NCBI GenBank assembly: GCA_013152075.1
Contig: JAADHD010000290.1
Coordinates: forward strand, 1 to 22,653
Origin: Verrucomicrobiota bacterium
Lineage (GTDB): Bacteria; Verrucomicrobiota; Verrucomicrobiia; Verrucomicrobiales; DEV007
Reading direction: 5' to 3'
Length of the DNA: 22,653 bases
The position numbers and the translations under genes were made by a program. Positions 13,268 through 21,250 of this stretch are shown piece by piece (the stretch's first letter is position 1; each line of letters starts with the position of its first letter). The notes beneath the pieces were generated by a model. That model made no database searches and was not told the DNA's origin. It was given only the letters and a program-made list of their open reading frames with translations.

Positions 13268-15019
13268 ATGAGAGTGAAAATCGTAAGAGATAAATTAATC
13301 GGATGTATTGGTTTGTTCGCAGGCATATTGCTGACGGATATGGGTTCAAACCTGCGCGCTGAGGAGCACAATCTGACAGGGCATTGGAAGCTCCAGGGGG
13401 ATGCGCTGGATAGCTCGGCGAGCAACAATAAATCGCTCAATTATGGGGTTGATGTCAAAGCGGCGGGACCTAAAGGGCAAAAAAATGGAGCGGCGTACTT
13501 TGAGGGCACCAAGAGCTATATCGAAATCAAGCACAGCCAATCTCTGGAGCCCGGCACTGGTGATTTCACTATTTCCTTGTGGATTCACACGGAGGAAAAA
13601 ATGGATGACAATCTAGGCGACTTGATCACCAAGTATGATCCGGAAACGCGCAAGGGGTTTAATCTTAGCTTGGTAAATCACGCGGGAGTTACTGGCAGTC
13701 AAGCGAACTACCGCAATCTGCAATTTGGCATCGATGATGGCAAGCAGTCAGCCGAATGGCATGACGAGGGGCGTCCGGGAAAATCGATATTTGTTCATAG
13801 CATGGCGGTTCATGAAGGGGATCTTTATGTGGGGACGGTCGAAGGGCGAACCAATACGGACCAGGGGCATGTTTACCGCTACAAAGAGAGCAGTGAGTGG
13901 GAGGACCTCGGCGCACCGTGGAAAAGCAATGGGGTGACATCGATGGCATCCTTCAATGGGAAACTGTATGTCGGGGTATCGCGGGTGTTGCTCCATTATT
14001 CGGGGCTGAAGCCAACACTGTCCCATCATATCGGCGGTAAGGTTTTCCGACTGGATGATGGCAAGTGGACTGATCTAGGTCAGCTGTTAGGTCTTGATGG
14101 GGTTAATGGCCTGGTCAATTTCAAAGGTGAACTTTACGCGACAGGGTTTTATCAGCCGGGTTTTTTCCGCTATGCAGGCGGCAAAAAATGGCAAGCCATG
14201 GGCAGTCCTGAGGGTTTACGGACAGAAGCATTGGCGGTTCACAATGGTTCTATCTATGCTACAACCTATGACGAAGGTTCGGTTTTTCGTTTTGACGGCA
14301 AGGACTGGCATCGAACAGGTTCACTAGGCACGGCGAGTCGCACGCAGGCGTATTGGGACGGCAAGAAATGGGTGCCCACCGGTTTGAAAGGTGAGCAGAC
14401 CGGCACACAGGTTTACAGTTTGGGGCTTCATCAGGGCAAGCTTGTAGCTGGAACGTGGCCGGAGGGCAAAGTGTACCGTTACGACGGAGGGAAAAACTGG
14501 CAATCAACCGGGAGGCTGGGTGAAGAGCAGGAGATCATGGGGTCCAATCACTACAACGGCAAATTGTATGCTGGCTCGTTACCGCTGGCCGAGATTTTTC
14601 GTTATGATGGCGATGAACAGTGGAAGTCGGTGGGGCGAGTCGATTTCACCAAAGACGTTATTTTTCGCCGCGCTTTTTCGATGGCAGTATTCAAGGGTCG
14701 ATTGTTCTCCGGCACTTTCCCGTCAGGGCATGTGCGTTCCTTTGAAGCGGGTAAATGTGTCACTTATGATAGTGAGCTGGAAAGCGGTTGGCGGCATATC
14801 ACAGCGGTGAAAGAAGCGAGCCGATTGAAACTTTATATCGACGGCAAGCAGGTGGCGGTATCGGATGAATTTGATGCGAAGGATTTTGATGTGACGAATG
14901 ACAGCCCCTTGCTGATTGGGTTTGGGCAGTACGATTACTTTAAGGGGAGGATGAGAGACGTGCGTCTCTACAAACGAGCACTTTCAGCCCAAGAAGTGGC
15001 TACAAATGCAGGATCTTAG
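13268..15019 (+). CDS. Exported LamG-domain protein with an inserted seven-repeat beta-propeller
   Basis: A 583-residue exported protein with a Sec-type signal peptide (1-31, likely cut after LRA). Residues about 36-160 are the first half of a concanavalin-like LamG fold (LTGHWKLQGDALDSS, AAYFEGTKSYIEI, FTISLWIHT). Residues about 175-497 hold seven similar units of 30-50 residues, each with a pattern like SMAVHEGDLYVGT, then VYRYDGGKNW and a Gly, which suggests a seven-bladed propeller. Residues 500-575 return to LamG (GWRHITAV, LKLYIDGKQVAV, LLIGFGQ, FKGRMRDVRLYKRALSAQEV). So the propeller sits inside the LamG fold. The ATG at 13268 was chosen because it begins the signal peptide; the in-frame ATG at 13139 would add 43 unrelated residues. 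Binding of glycans or proteins at the cell surface is plausible; no catalytic residues are recognised. Confidence 0.88.
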   Translation: MRVKIVRDKLIGCIGLFAGILLTDMGSNLRAEEHNLTGHWKLQGDALDSSASNNKSLNYGVDVKAAGPKGQKNGAAYFEGTKSYIEIKHSQSLEPGTGDFTISLWIHTEEKMDDNLGDLITKYDPETRKGFNLSLVNHAGVTGSQANYRNLQFGIDDGKQSAEWHDEGRPGKSIFVHSMAVHEGDLYVGTVEGRTNTDQGHVYRYKESSEWEDLGAPWKSNGVTSMASFNGKLYVGVSRVLLHYSGLKPTLSHHIGGKVFRLDDGKWTDLGQLLGLDGVNGLVNFKGELYATGFYQPGFFRYAGGKKWQAMGSPEGLRTEALAVHNGSIYATTYDEGSVFRFDGKDWHRTGSLGTASRTQAYWDGKKWVPTGLKGEQTGTQVYSLGLHQGKLVAGTWPEGKVYRYDGGKNWQSTGRLGEEQEIMGSNHYNGKLYAGSLPLAEIFRYDGDEQWKSVGRVDFTKDVIFRRAFSMAVFKGRLFSGTFPSGHVRSFEAGKCVTYDSELESGWRHITAVKEASRLKLYIDGKQVAVSDEFDAKDFDVTNDSPLLIGFGQYDYFKGRMRDVRLYKRALSAQEVATNAGS

Positions 15020-15293
15020 ACCTAAAGGGGTGGTTTGGTATGCCGTGTACCACCTCAACGTCCTGTCTTTTAAAAGCCGTTCTGCGAAGGGAACCGTTGA
15101 GCAGGAAATCATTGATTTTGATAAGGTTGCAGGCAACTACACCGCTTCTAAAGCGGAGGTTCATGCCGCTCTAAAGGAGTTGGAACATTCTCTGGTCAGT
15201 GTCAGTCGCAGCACCATTGATGGTCGCGAAGTGATTCGACGCAATACCACCAAGAAGGAATGGAAAAAATTGCTTAAGTCGCTGAAGAAGTGA
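15006..15293 (+). CDS. Small hypothetical protein
   Basis: A 95-residue ORF I do not recognise. It starts 14 nt inside the end of the LamG-propeller gene, and its end overlaps the end of the convergent 653-residue gene by 20 nt. The C-terminal 65 residues have a helix-helix-strand feel (KAEVHAALKELEHSL, then SRSTIDGREVIRRN and a Lys-rich tail), as in a small winged-helix or DNA-contacting fold, but no motif is decisive. No signal peptide or Shine-Dalgarno site is seen. It could be a real translationally coupled gene or chance; the regular charge pattern and tight packing slightly favour a real gene. Confidence 0.5.
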   Translation: MQDLRPKGVVWYAVYHLNVLSFKSRSAKGTVEQEIIDFDKVAGNYTASKAEVHAALKELEHSLVSVSRSTIDGREVIRRNTTKKEWKKLLKSLKK

Positions 15294-17235
15294 TCGAAGG
15301 GTCACTTTTGTCGCCTTCGGGAGCTTGCTTTTCAGGAAGGCTTGCTTTTGGGGTCGCAGGCTCAGGGGCAGTAGTCGACTTGGTATCGTCCGCCTTGATC
15401 TCAGTAGCGGCTTTCTTTTTAGCCGGGCGTTTTTTCTTCGACCGTTTGGACGGTTTGCGTTTGCGCTTGTCGGCACTTACCGCAGTGCCGGGAAGCAGTT
15501 CCGAATTTGGAAATTCGATCAGATAACCTTCAGCCAGGAGCCAGCGCAAGTCTGAGAGCAGAGCGAGTTCTGGTTTAGACGGCTCAGCTGGAGCTTCTGT
15601 TTTTTCTTTGGCTGTGGGACCCGTTTCACCCAGCAAATGTTTGATCAAATCTCCGGCTAATGTGCCCGGTTTTTCGATGATGTGGTTCAGCATTACTACT
15701 AGACGATCAGTGAGCACGGTTTCTTTCGCCAATGCACGTGGTCGGGAGGCGGATACAAAAAGGGCCTTCTCTCCACGTTTGAAAAATTTCAATCCCTGAT
15801 GCTCAAATTTTCGGCACAAAGTGCGCACCATAGGCAGTGGGAAACCCCGTTTTTGCCAATTGATCTCAGCGTTCATACGCTCGTTTAAGGCGGGTGATAA
15901 TTCTGCTTTAGTTGCGGCACCTGGTAAGCGTGCTTCGCCGACTTCCTTGAAAAGTTGCCTGGCAAAATGTTCGCGAAAATGTCGGGTCAACTCGGCCATG
16001 CTGGTGATGGCCGTCTCGGCTTCCGGTTTTGTTTCAAGCGAAGGCGCGCTTTGATCTTCTTCACTCGCTTCTTCTGCGACGCCGGTATCGCTATCGGTCT
16101 GGGTTTCGCCTTCGGCTTTTTCCGCTTCAGATTCAGACTCCGTTTCAGATTTAGGGCTGTCAGGGCTGTCAGGGGATATAGTCACGATTTCATCAGGAAT
16201 TACCTCTGTTGGTATTTCCCCATCTGTGGCAGGTGCAAGTTCATCCGTGTTGTTAGTTTCCGTATCAGGGGCTTCTTCAGTAGGTGCGTTGCTCCCGCTT
16301 GTTTCTGGAGTTATTTCAGCTGCTGTTTCTTCGCTGATTTTGACTTCAGGTTTAGCTGTCCGCACTCGATAATGTTTGGAAGTGGATTTTTGTTCTTTCC
16401 ACTGTTCGATCGTTTCCTCGTCTCGACGCATTTCAATCCGGGACTTGAACCTTTCCAGTGGCATGTTGCCAAAGCGTTCGCGGTGCAGGCTGGCGATATT
16501 TTGCTGATACTCGTGGTGGTTGGGTGGTCCGAGGATGGTGCCGGACAAGCCACATACAGCGATGACAGAAAAATTACCTTTGGGAGCTTCGGTTTCCACG
16601 ACTTCGACCTCGTAGAATTGTTCCAGCAACTTAGGAGTGTTTAGAAAATGAGCGACAGCTTCTTCGCGTGAGAGCCAAACCGAGCCGTCTGCTTTGCAGC
16701 GAAGCATTCGAAATGCGCCCGCCTGTTTGTCTTGGCTCGTTTTTTCCTTGGTAGATTTTCTATCCTCTGCCTTAGCGCGAAAAATTACTCGATAGCGATC
16801 CGACGAAGCCAGAACCATTTGCGCGACTTCGGCCATGGCATAGGCCCGATTGGTCGCGCGAATATGTTTTGTCAAAGCTTTGACGGCTTCCACGGTGGGT
16901 TCGACTACAAAATCAACCTGGGGGACAATGTCTTCCGCTCTAACGGGCTGACGGTTTTCCCTGCGTCCGTCATGAGATCCACGGTTTCGGTCGCGGTGAT
17001 CACTTTTGCCTCTGCCTCCTCCACCCTGTTGTCGTCGATCATCGTTCCGGAAGCCGCCGCCGCGGTCATTTCTGTTGCGATTATGCTTACCTCTTTCATT
17101 GCCCTTAGATCGGTCAGCACTGTCATCACGCTCATATTTGGCAGAGGGAGAGGGTGGTGCGGGGTTCTCCAGACCAGACACCCAGGCGGGCATCAGGTCT
17201 TCGGCGGATAGGTCCAGTGATTCGGAGTCGCTCAT
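15274..17235 (-). CDS. Hypothetical low-complexity protein with Arg/Gly-rich, acidic and Lys-rich regions
   Basis: A 653-residue protein with no recognised family. In order: an acidic start (1-20) with a short PAWVSGLE motif; a disordered Arg/Asn/Gly/Asp-rich stretch (about 35-97) like RGG-type RNA-binding tails; a folded block (about 100-290) with FRMLRCKADGSVWLSREEAVAHF (176-198) and a GLSGTILGPPNHHEYQ segment (229-244); an acidic Glu/Ser/Asp/Thr/Pro stretch (about 296-405); a second folded, mostly helical block (about 410-590) with FPLPMVRTLCRKFEHQGLKFF and LLAEGYLIEFPNSELLPG segments; and a Lys/Arg tail (about 595-625, RPAKKKAA). No signal peptide or membrane segment is present, so it is probably cytoplasmic. 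The layout suggests a nucleic-acid-associated protein, perhaps RNA-related; this is inference from composition. Confidence 0.82.
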   Translation of the reverse strand: MSDSESLDLSAEDLMPAWVSGLENPAPPSPSAKYERDDSADRSKGNERGKHNRNRNDRGGGFRNDDRRQQGGGGRGKSDHRDRNRGSHDGRRENRQPVRAEDIVPQVDFVVEPTVEAVKALTKHIRATNRAYAMAEVAQMVLASSDRYRVIFRAKAEDRKSTKEKTSQDKQAGAFRMLRCKADGSVWLSREEAVAHFLNTPKLLEQFYEVEVVETEAPKGNFSVIAVCGLSGTILGPPNHHEYQQNIASLHRERFGNMPLERFKSRIEMRRDEETIEQWKEQKSTSKHYRVRTAKPEVKISEETAAEITPETSGSNAPTEEAPDTETNNTDELAPATDGEIPTEVIPDEIVTISPDSPDSPKSETESESEAEKAEGETQTDSDTGVAEEASEEDQSAPSLETKPEAETAITSMAELTRHFREHFARQLFKEVGEARLPGAATKAELSPALNERMNAEINWQKRGFPLPMVRTLCRKFEHQGLKFFKRGEKALFVSASRPRALAKETVLTDRLVVMLNHIIEKPGTLAGDLIKHLLGETGPTAKEKTEAPAEPSKPELALLSDLRWLLAEGYLIEFPNSELLPGTAVSADKRKRKPSKRSKKKRPAKKKAATEIKADDTKSTTAPEPATPKASLPEKQAPEGDKSDPSITSSAT

Positions 17236-17328
17236 AATTAAAAATTGTATTCGAAATCCAAGAGGTGACGAGGTTTTCGTGGTGCGAGCTGGAAGTTACC
17301 GATTTGAGCAAAGAAAACCAGAAAAAGC

Positions 17329-17356
17329 TTGTTGTGGAAATTATAAAATGTATAAT
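17329..17356 (+). promoter_or_regulatory. Candidate sigma-70-type promoter of the SAF oxidoreductase gene
   Basis: TTGTTG (17329-17334) and a perfect TATAAT (17351-17356) are separated by 16 nt in an AT-rich gap. Transcription would begin near 17363, giving a leader of about 74 nt before the GTG at 17437. The surrounding sequence is itself AT-rich, so chance matches are possible. Confidence 0.45.
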
Positions 17357-17436
17357 TGATAAGTTGATTATTTCAAATTAGTTGCACCTAACAGAGACTT
17401 TCCGCTGTTTTCATTGCAAATAGAATTCCAAATATT

Positions 17437-18660
17437 GTGTCTTCGCTCACTGCTTTCACCCCACTTGAGAATCCAGCCCGCATCGGGTTAGTTGGAACAG
17501 GCTTTATGGCGCGTGGCATTGCGCATGTGGTTGAACGTTCGCCATACAAGCTATCACGAATGCTTACTCGGCGACCGGTTGAATCTGTTGAACGAATGCC
17601 GGCAGGTTGTATCATCACACAAAATATCGCCGAGTTGATCGAGCATGCCGATCTATTGATCGTGTGTTGTGGCGACCCGATTCACGTGACGGATGTGGTG
17701 GATCAGGCTGTGGAAGCGGGGCTTCCGATTGTAACGATGGATTCGGAGTTTCACGTTACAACAGGTTCCTGGTTTGTAGATAAAGGGCTCCTTACCGAAG
17801 CAGAGGGAGATCAGCCGGGGTGTCTGGCGGCCCTTCGGCGCGAAGCTCTGGCAATGGATTTCGAGCCATTGGTATACGGAAACATCAAGGGCTTTCTCAA
17901 TCATGCGCCGAGTGAATCTGATATGGCTTACTGGTCGGGTAAACAGGGCTTGAGTATTGCTCAGACTACTTCTTTTACTGATGGGACAAAAGTGCAAATT
18001 GAGCAGGCATTTGTAGCCAATGCATTTGATGCTGATATTTACTGGCCGGGAATGCTGGGGCCGAGTTCGGATACGGTGGAAGGGGGATCACAGCTTCTTG
18101 CGGATGTCGCAAACACACGAAACGTTGAATCAGGAAATCATAAAGCGCTCAGTGACTACATTTTGACGACAGGGTGTCCGGGTATATTTATTGCCGCAAA
18201 ACACAAGGACTACTGTCGGCCGTACCTTAACTATCTTAAAATGGGGGATGGTCCTTATTATACTTTAATCAAAAGCTTTCACCTATGCCACCTAGAGGTG
18301 TTGAAAACGGTCAGAGCTGTATTGGAACGCGGGGATGTGTTGATGAACAATTCTAGCAAACCTCGGGTCAGCGTGGCGACGCTTGCGAAGAGGGATTTAT
18401 CAAAAAATCATTTTATCAAACATGGGATCGGGTCCTTTGATGTCAGGGGCGAAGCCATTGATATCGCTGATGCGGAGGATCACGTGCCGATAGGGCTGTT
18501 GATGAACGGACGTCTTAAGCAATCGGTGGAAAAGGGGCAGCGGATCACGATGGATGACATTGAGTTACCGGATACCTTGGCAAAAACTATCTGGCAGGAA
18601 ATAGCCAAGGAGGCCACGCAAAGAGCTAGCGATGAGGCGCTTGCTAGCGAGGCGGGTTGA
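17437..18660 (+). CDS. NAD(P)-binding oxidoreductase with SAF-like C-terminal domain (homoserine dehydrogenase-like)
   Basis: A 407-residue cytoplasmic dehydrogenase-like protein. Its Rossmann fold begins ARIGLVGTGFMARGIAH (14-30), giving the G-x-G-x-x-x-x-G dinucleotide site at G20, G22 and G27. It continues through ADLLIVCCGD (71-80) and VTMDSEFHV (99-107), the usual end of the nucleotide domain. A middle region with TDGTKVQIEQAF (181-192) resembles the homoserine-dehydrogenase-like catalytic part. Residues about 345-383 (IGLLMNGRLKQSVEKGQRIT) look like a SAF domain, as found in NeuB- and FlgA-type proteins. Proteins of this layout are often labelled homoserine dehydrogenase, but the real substrate is usually unknown. 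The start is GTG; no ATG exists nearby in frame and no Shine-Dalgarno site is visible. It converges on the esterase gene, with a terminator between. Confidence 0.82.
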   Translation: MSSLTAFTPLENPARIGLVGTGFMARGIAHVVERSPYKLSRMLTRRPVESVERMPAGCIITQNIAELIEHADLLIVCCGDPIHVTDVVDQAVEAGLPIVTMDSEFHVTTGSWFVDKGLLTEAEGDQPGCLAALRREALAMDFEPLVYGNIKGFLNHAPSESDMAYWSGKQGLSIAQTTSFTDGTKVQIEQAFVANAFDADIYWPGMLGPSSDTVEGGSQLLADVANTRNVESGNHKALSDYILTTGCPGIFIAAKHKDYCRPYLNYLKMGDGPYYTLIKSFHLCHLEVLKTVRAVLERGDVLMNNSSKPRVSVATLAKRDLSKNHFIKHGIGSFDVRGEAIDIADAEDHVPIGLLMNGRLKQSVEKGQRITMDDIELPDTLAKTIWQEIAKEATQRASDEALASEAG

Positions 18661-18667
18661 TTCCCCT

Positions 18668-18716
18668 CGCAGCTTTTGGCTATTATTTTATAGCCCGCTG
18701 CGGTTTATTTGTTTTT
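18668..18716 (+). terminator. Likely terminator of the SAF oxidoreductase gene
   Basis: CGCAGC (18668-18673) pairs with GCTGCG (18697-18702), and inside this GGCTAT (18678-18683) pairs with ATAGCC (18690-18695) around a 6-nt loop. A T-rich stretch (18703-18716) follows on the plus strand. The outer stem begins 8 nt after the TGA that ends at 18660. It overlaps the 3' end of the convergent esterase gene. Confidence 0.55.
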
Positions 18717-20026
18717 GTGATGTGGAGGTTGAAAGCATCCATAAAAGCGTCGGCGATGTCCTTGGGAGCCGCGTGACCCATGGCAGGCTTTTGGATGATG
18801 CTTTTATCTCCTTTGAGCTGATTGTAAGCGGCGTAGACACTGGTGGGCGGGCAGGTTCGATCAATGAAACCGACACTCACTATAGCTTCCCCATGGTAAC
18901 GTGCGGCAAAGTTCACCGCGTCGTAATAACGGGAAACTTCGGCAATGACCGAGTCAGGTTTGCCATCGGCCACGAAAGGAACCAATTTCGGCCATCCGGC
19001 GATGCGTTTTCGTAACATGCCAGTGTGATCACAGCCTGCTGGAACACCTGCCCCGATAAAGGTAACTCTGTCGTCAAGTCCGCCGGCCACCAGGGCTTGA
19101 AAGCCTCCCTGACTGTGACCAATCACCGCAAGAATCTTGCCGTCCCACTCGGGTTGCGCGCACAAAAAATCGAGGGCACGAATCATTCGTAAAAACATAT
19201 TTTTGAAATAAACAGCATCACGATTTTCTCGTCCAAACAATGGGTAACCCTGCAAGCGCCCGTCCTTGCCCGTCAGTTTATCGTAATAGGCTTTGCTTTG
19301 ACCGTTTGGTATACCGTGAGCGTTGATGTCCATGGACAAATAACCGGGGTAGCGCTTGATAAAAGAACTCCGCACACCCGCTCCCTGAACCCAGAGAATG
19401 ATGGGCAGGCTTTTGGGTTTTGCTCCAACGGGCCGGGCAAAATAACCGGATACTGGCACATCATCGAGACAGGCGATCTGCACATCGAAAACCTCAATAC
19501 CACCGATAGAAGCTTCTTCGTCTTTTTTCATCTGCGCATTGAGAGGCACAGCAGCCAGAAGTTGTTTTTGGGATTCCCAGAAAGCTTCAAAATCTACGGG
19601 CACTTCGCGGCTTGGGCTGATTTCTTCTGGCGAGACGGCTGCAGCTGCAAGGCCCGCTTTCACTTTGAATTTCAAGTCACGTTCACCGGGTTCAAATTTC
19701 ACTTCGCATTGTAAAAACCCCGGACGGCTCAGCTTACCTTTTACCTCCAAAGTCTGTCCCGTGATGGCCAAAATGAAGTCTTCCGTTGTTTTGTAATGAT
19801 CGTCACTGAGATAACAATGCACACTGCCCCAATCCAATGCTTGTCCTTTGCCATCTTTCACATCGATGCGGAAAGTTACGGTTTCGTCTTTTTTATAAAC
19901 GGCATTTTCCCGGTCAGGTTTTACACTGATGACAATTTTGTCAGTATCTGCCGCTTGTAAAAATGTAAGCCGGGTAAGGGCCATCAAGAAAATGGCCGTG
20001 CGGATAGAGAACTTGATGTTATTCAT
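18683..20026 (-). CDS. Exported acetyl xylan esterase (AXE1) family hydrolase
   Basis: A 447-residue exported alpha/beta hydrolase. Residues 1-26 form a Sec signal peptide (likely cut after LQA). Residues about 30-130 are a beta-sandwich-like N-terminal domain. A linker rich in Ser/Pro/Glu follows, then DFEAFW (145-150), a common opening of the AXE1/cephalosporin-C deacetylase family. The nucleophile elbow is GHSQGG (303-308, S305); D389 in FIDRTCPP (387-394) and H418 in AMGHAAP (415-421) complete the triad. GFIDRTCPP is a family hallmark. Likely reaction: removal of acetyl groups from plant or algal polysaccharide side chains. The ATG at 20026 was chosen because it begins the signal peptide; a TTG at 20110 would add 28 unrelated residues. 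The gene is divergent from manC with 105 nt between. Confidence 0.88.
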   Translation of the reverse strand: MNNIKFSIRTAIFLMALTRLTFLQAADTDKIVISVKPDRENAVYKKDETVTFRIDVKDGKGQALDWGSVHCYLSDDHYKTTEDFILAITGQTLEVKGKLSRPGFLQCEVKFEPGERDLKFKVKAGLAAAAVSPEEISPSREVPVDFEAFWESQKQLLAAVPLNAQMKKDEEASIGGIEVFDVQIACLDDVPVSGYFARPVGAKPKSLPIILWVQGAGVRSSFIKRYPGYLSMDINAHGIPNGQSKAYYDKLTGKDGRLQGYPLFGRENRDAVYFKNMFLRMIRALDFLCAQPEWDGKILAVIGHSQGGFQALVAGGLDDRVTFIGAGVPAGCDHTGMLRKRIAGWPKLVPFVADGKPDSVIAEVSRYYDAVNFAARYHGEAIVSVGFIDRTCPPTSVYAAYNQLKGDKSIIQKPAMGHAAPKDIADAFMDAFNLHITKTNKPQRAIK

Positions 20027-20131
20027 GTATGTGTAAGTGGCTCGGGGGAGGTGTTTGTTCAACAATAGTATCCGTGTCTTTTTAGTCGATTCGAGCCTGA
20101 TTGATGGCAAATTAGTTTCTCAAAATCCACT

Positions 20132-21232
20132 ATGATGAAACAAAAGGAATTATCCAGCACCTTCGCCTTAATCCTGGCTGGCGGGAGTGGCACACGTTTC
20201 TGGCCACTGAGTCGAGAATTACGCCCAAAGCAGCTGTTGTCATTGTTTGGCGAAGGGCAAACGATGCTGGAGCAAACCGTCCATCGTTTGGACGGTCTGA
20301 TTGCGCCGGAAAAAATTCTAATTCTGACCAACTGTGAGCAGGAAGAGGGGGTACGCGCAGTATTGGGTGGTCTTGTCCCCGCAGAGAATATTATCTCCGA
20401 ACCGGAAAAACGTGACACTGCACCGGCGATTGCCTTGGCTGTGGGGTGGGTGTCGGCTAGAGATCCCGAAGCGACCTTGGTAGTGCTGCCCTCAGATCAA
20501 CGGATTCGTGATCATGAGGGCTTTCATTTGACCATACGGCAGGCAGTCGAGGTATCGTGTCGTGAGCAAGGGATAGTGACCATAGGCATTAAGCCTACCT
20601 GGCCATGCACAGCCTACGGTTATCTTCAAAACGGCGAACAGGTGGCCGCTGCGGAAGGAGAGGATGAGCTTACCAATTCTGTTTGCTATGTGGAGAGCTT
20701 TCGGGAGAAGCCTAATGCAAAATTGGCAAAAGAATTTCTTGAGCAGGGTAATTTTTCCTGGAACGCCGGCATTTTTGTCTGGCAGGTTTCCACTGTAGTC
20801 CGTGAGTTGGAGCGCCATTGTCCCGAGTTGGCGGATTTTGTTGAAAAATTGCAAAACTCAGAAAATTTTTCCCAGACGGTGGATGACGAGTTTTCAAAAC
20901 TGCCGAAACTTTCTATCGATTATGCATTGATGGAAAAAGCCGCCTGTGTGTTGAGTATAGCTGCGTCTTTTGATTGGGATGATCTCGGTGGTTGGTTGTC
21001 TGCGGCAAAGTATCTGGAAACCGATGCGCAAGGAAATGCATGCAATACGCGTTTGACCTCGGTTGATTCCAACAACAACGTGGTGTATGCGGATGACGAG
21101 GTGCATGTAGCGCTACTTGGGGTGAACGATTTTGTTGTGGTGCAAACATCCGATGCTATTTTAGTAGCATCCCGGGATGCAATGGACGGAATGAAAACTC
21201 TGGTGGACGAAGTTCCAGACGAGGTAAAGTAG
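20132..21232 (+). CDS. manC: Mannose-1-phosphate guanylyltransferase
   Basis: Makes GDP-mannose from GTP and mannose 1-phosphate, feeding surface polysaccharide and glycosylation pathways; cytoplasmic. The 366 residues cover the nucleotidyltransferase domain only: LILAGGSGTRFWPLSR (13-28) is the nucleotide-binding signature, followed by PKQLL (32-36), LPSDQRI (119-125), ESFREKP (188-194), WNAGIFVW (210-217), IDYALMEKA (about 268-276) and DWDDLGGW (about 285-292). The phosphomannose isomerase half found in long AlgA/ManC fusions is absent. The PT-x-P segment near 155-163 reads PTWPCTAYGY, where PT-x-PETGYGY is usual, a mild change near the nucleotide. The next gene starts 18 nt after its stop, so manC, ruvX and truA probably share a transcript. 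Either ATG at 20132 or 20135 could be used. Confidence 0.93.
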   Translation: MMKQKELSSTFALILAGGSGTRFWPLSRELRPKQLLSLFGEGQTMLEQTVHRLDGLIAPEKILILTNCEQEEGVRAVLGGLVPAENIISEPEKRDTAPAIALAVGWVSARDPEATLVVLPSDQRIRDHEGFHLTIRQAVEVSCREQGIVTIGIKPTWPCTAYGYLQNGEQVAAAEGEDELTNSVCYVESFREKPNAKLAKEFLEQGNFSWNAGIFVWQVSTVVRELERHCPELADFVEKLQNSENFSQTVDDEFSKLPKLSIDYALMEKAACVLSIAASFDWDDLGGWLSAAKYLETDAQGNACNTRLTSVDSNNNVVYADDEVHVALLGVNDFVVVQTSDAILVASRDAMDGMKTLVDEVPDEVK

Positions 21233-21250
21233 AAAAGAGACAGAATAGAA

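Noticed and set aside
15955..16644. A 229-codon plus-strand frame rich in Phe and Arg
   Set aside because: It is the mirror of the acidic, low-complexity part of the minus-strand 653-residue gene and has no domain.
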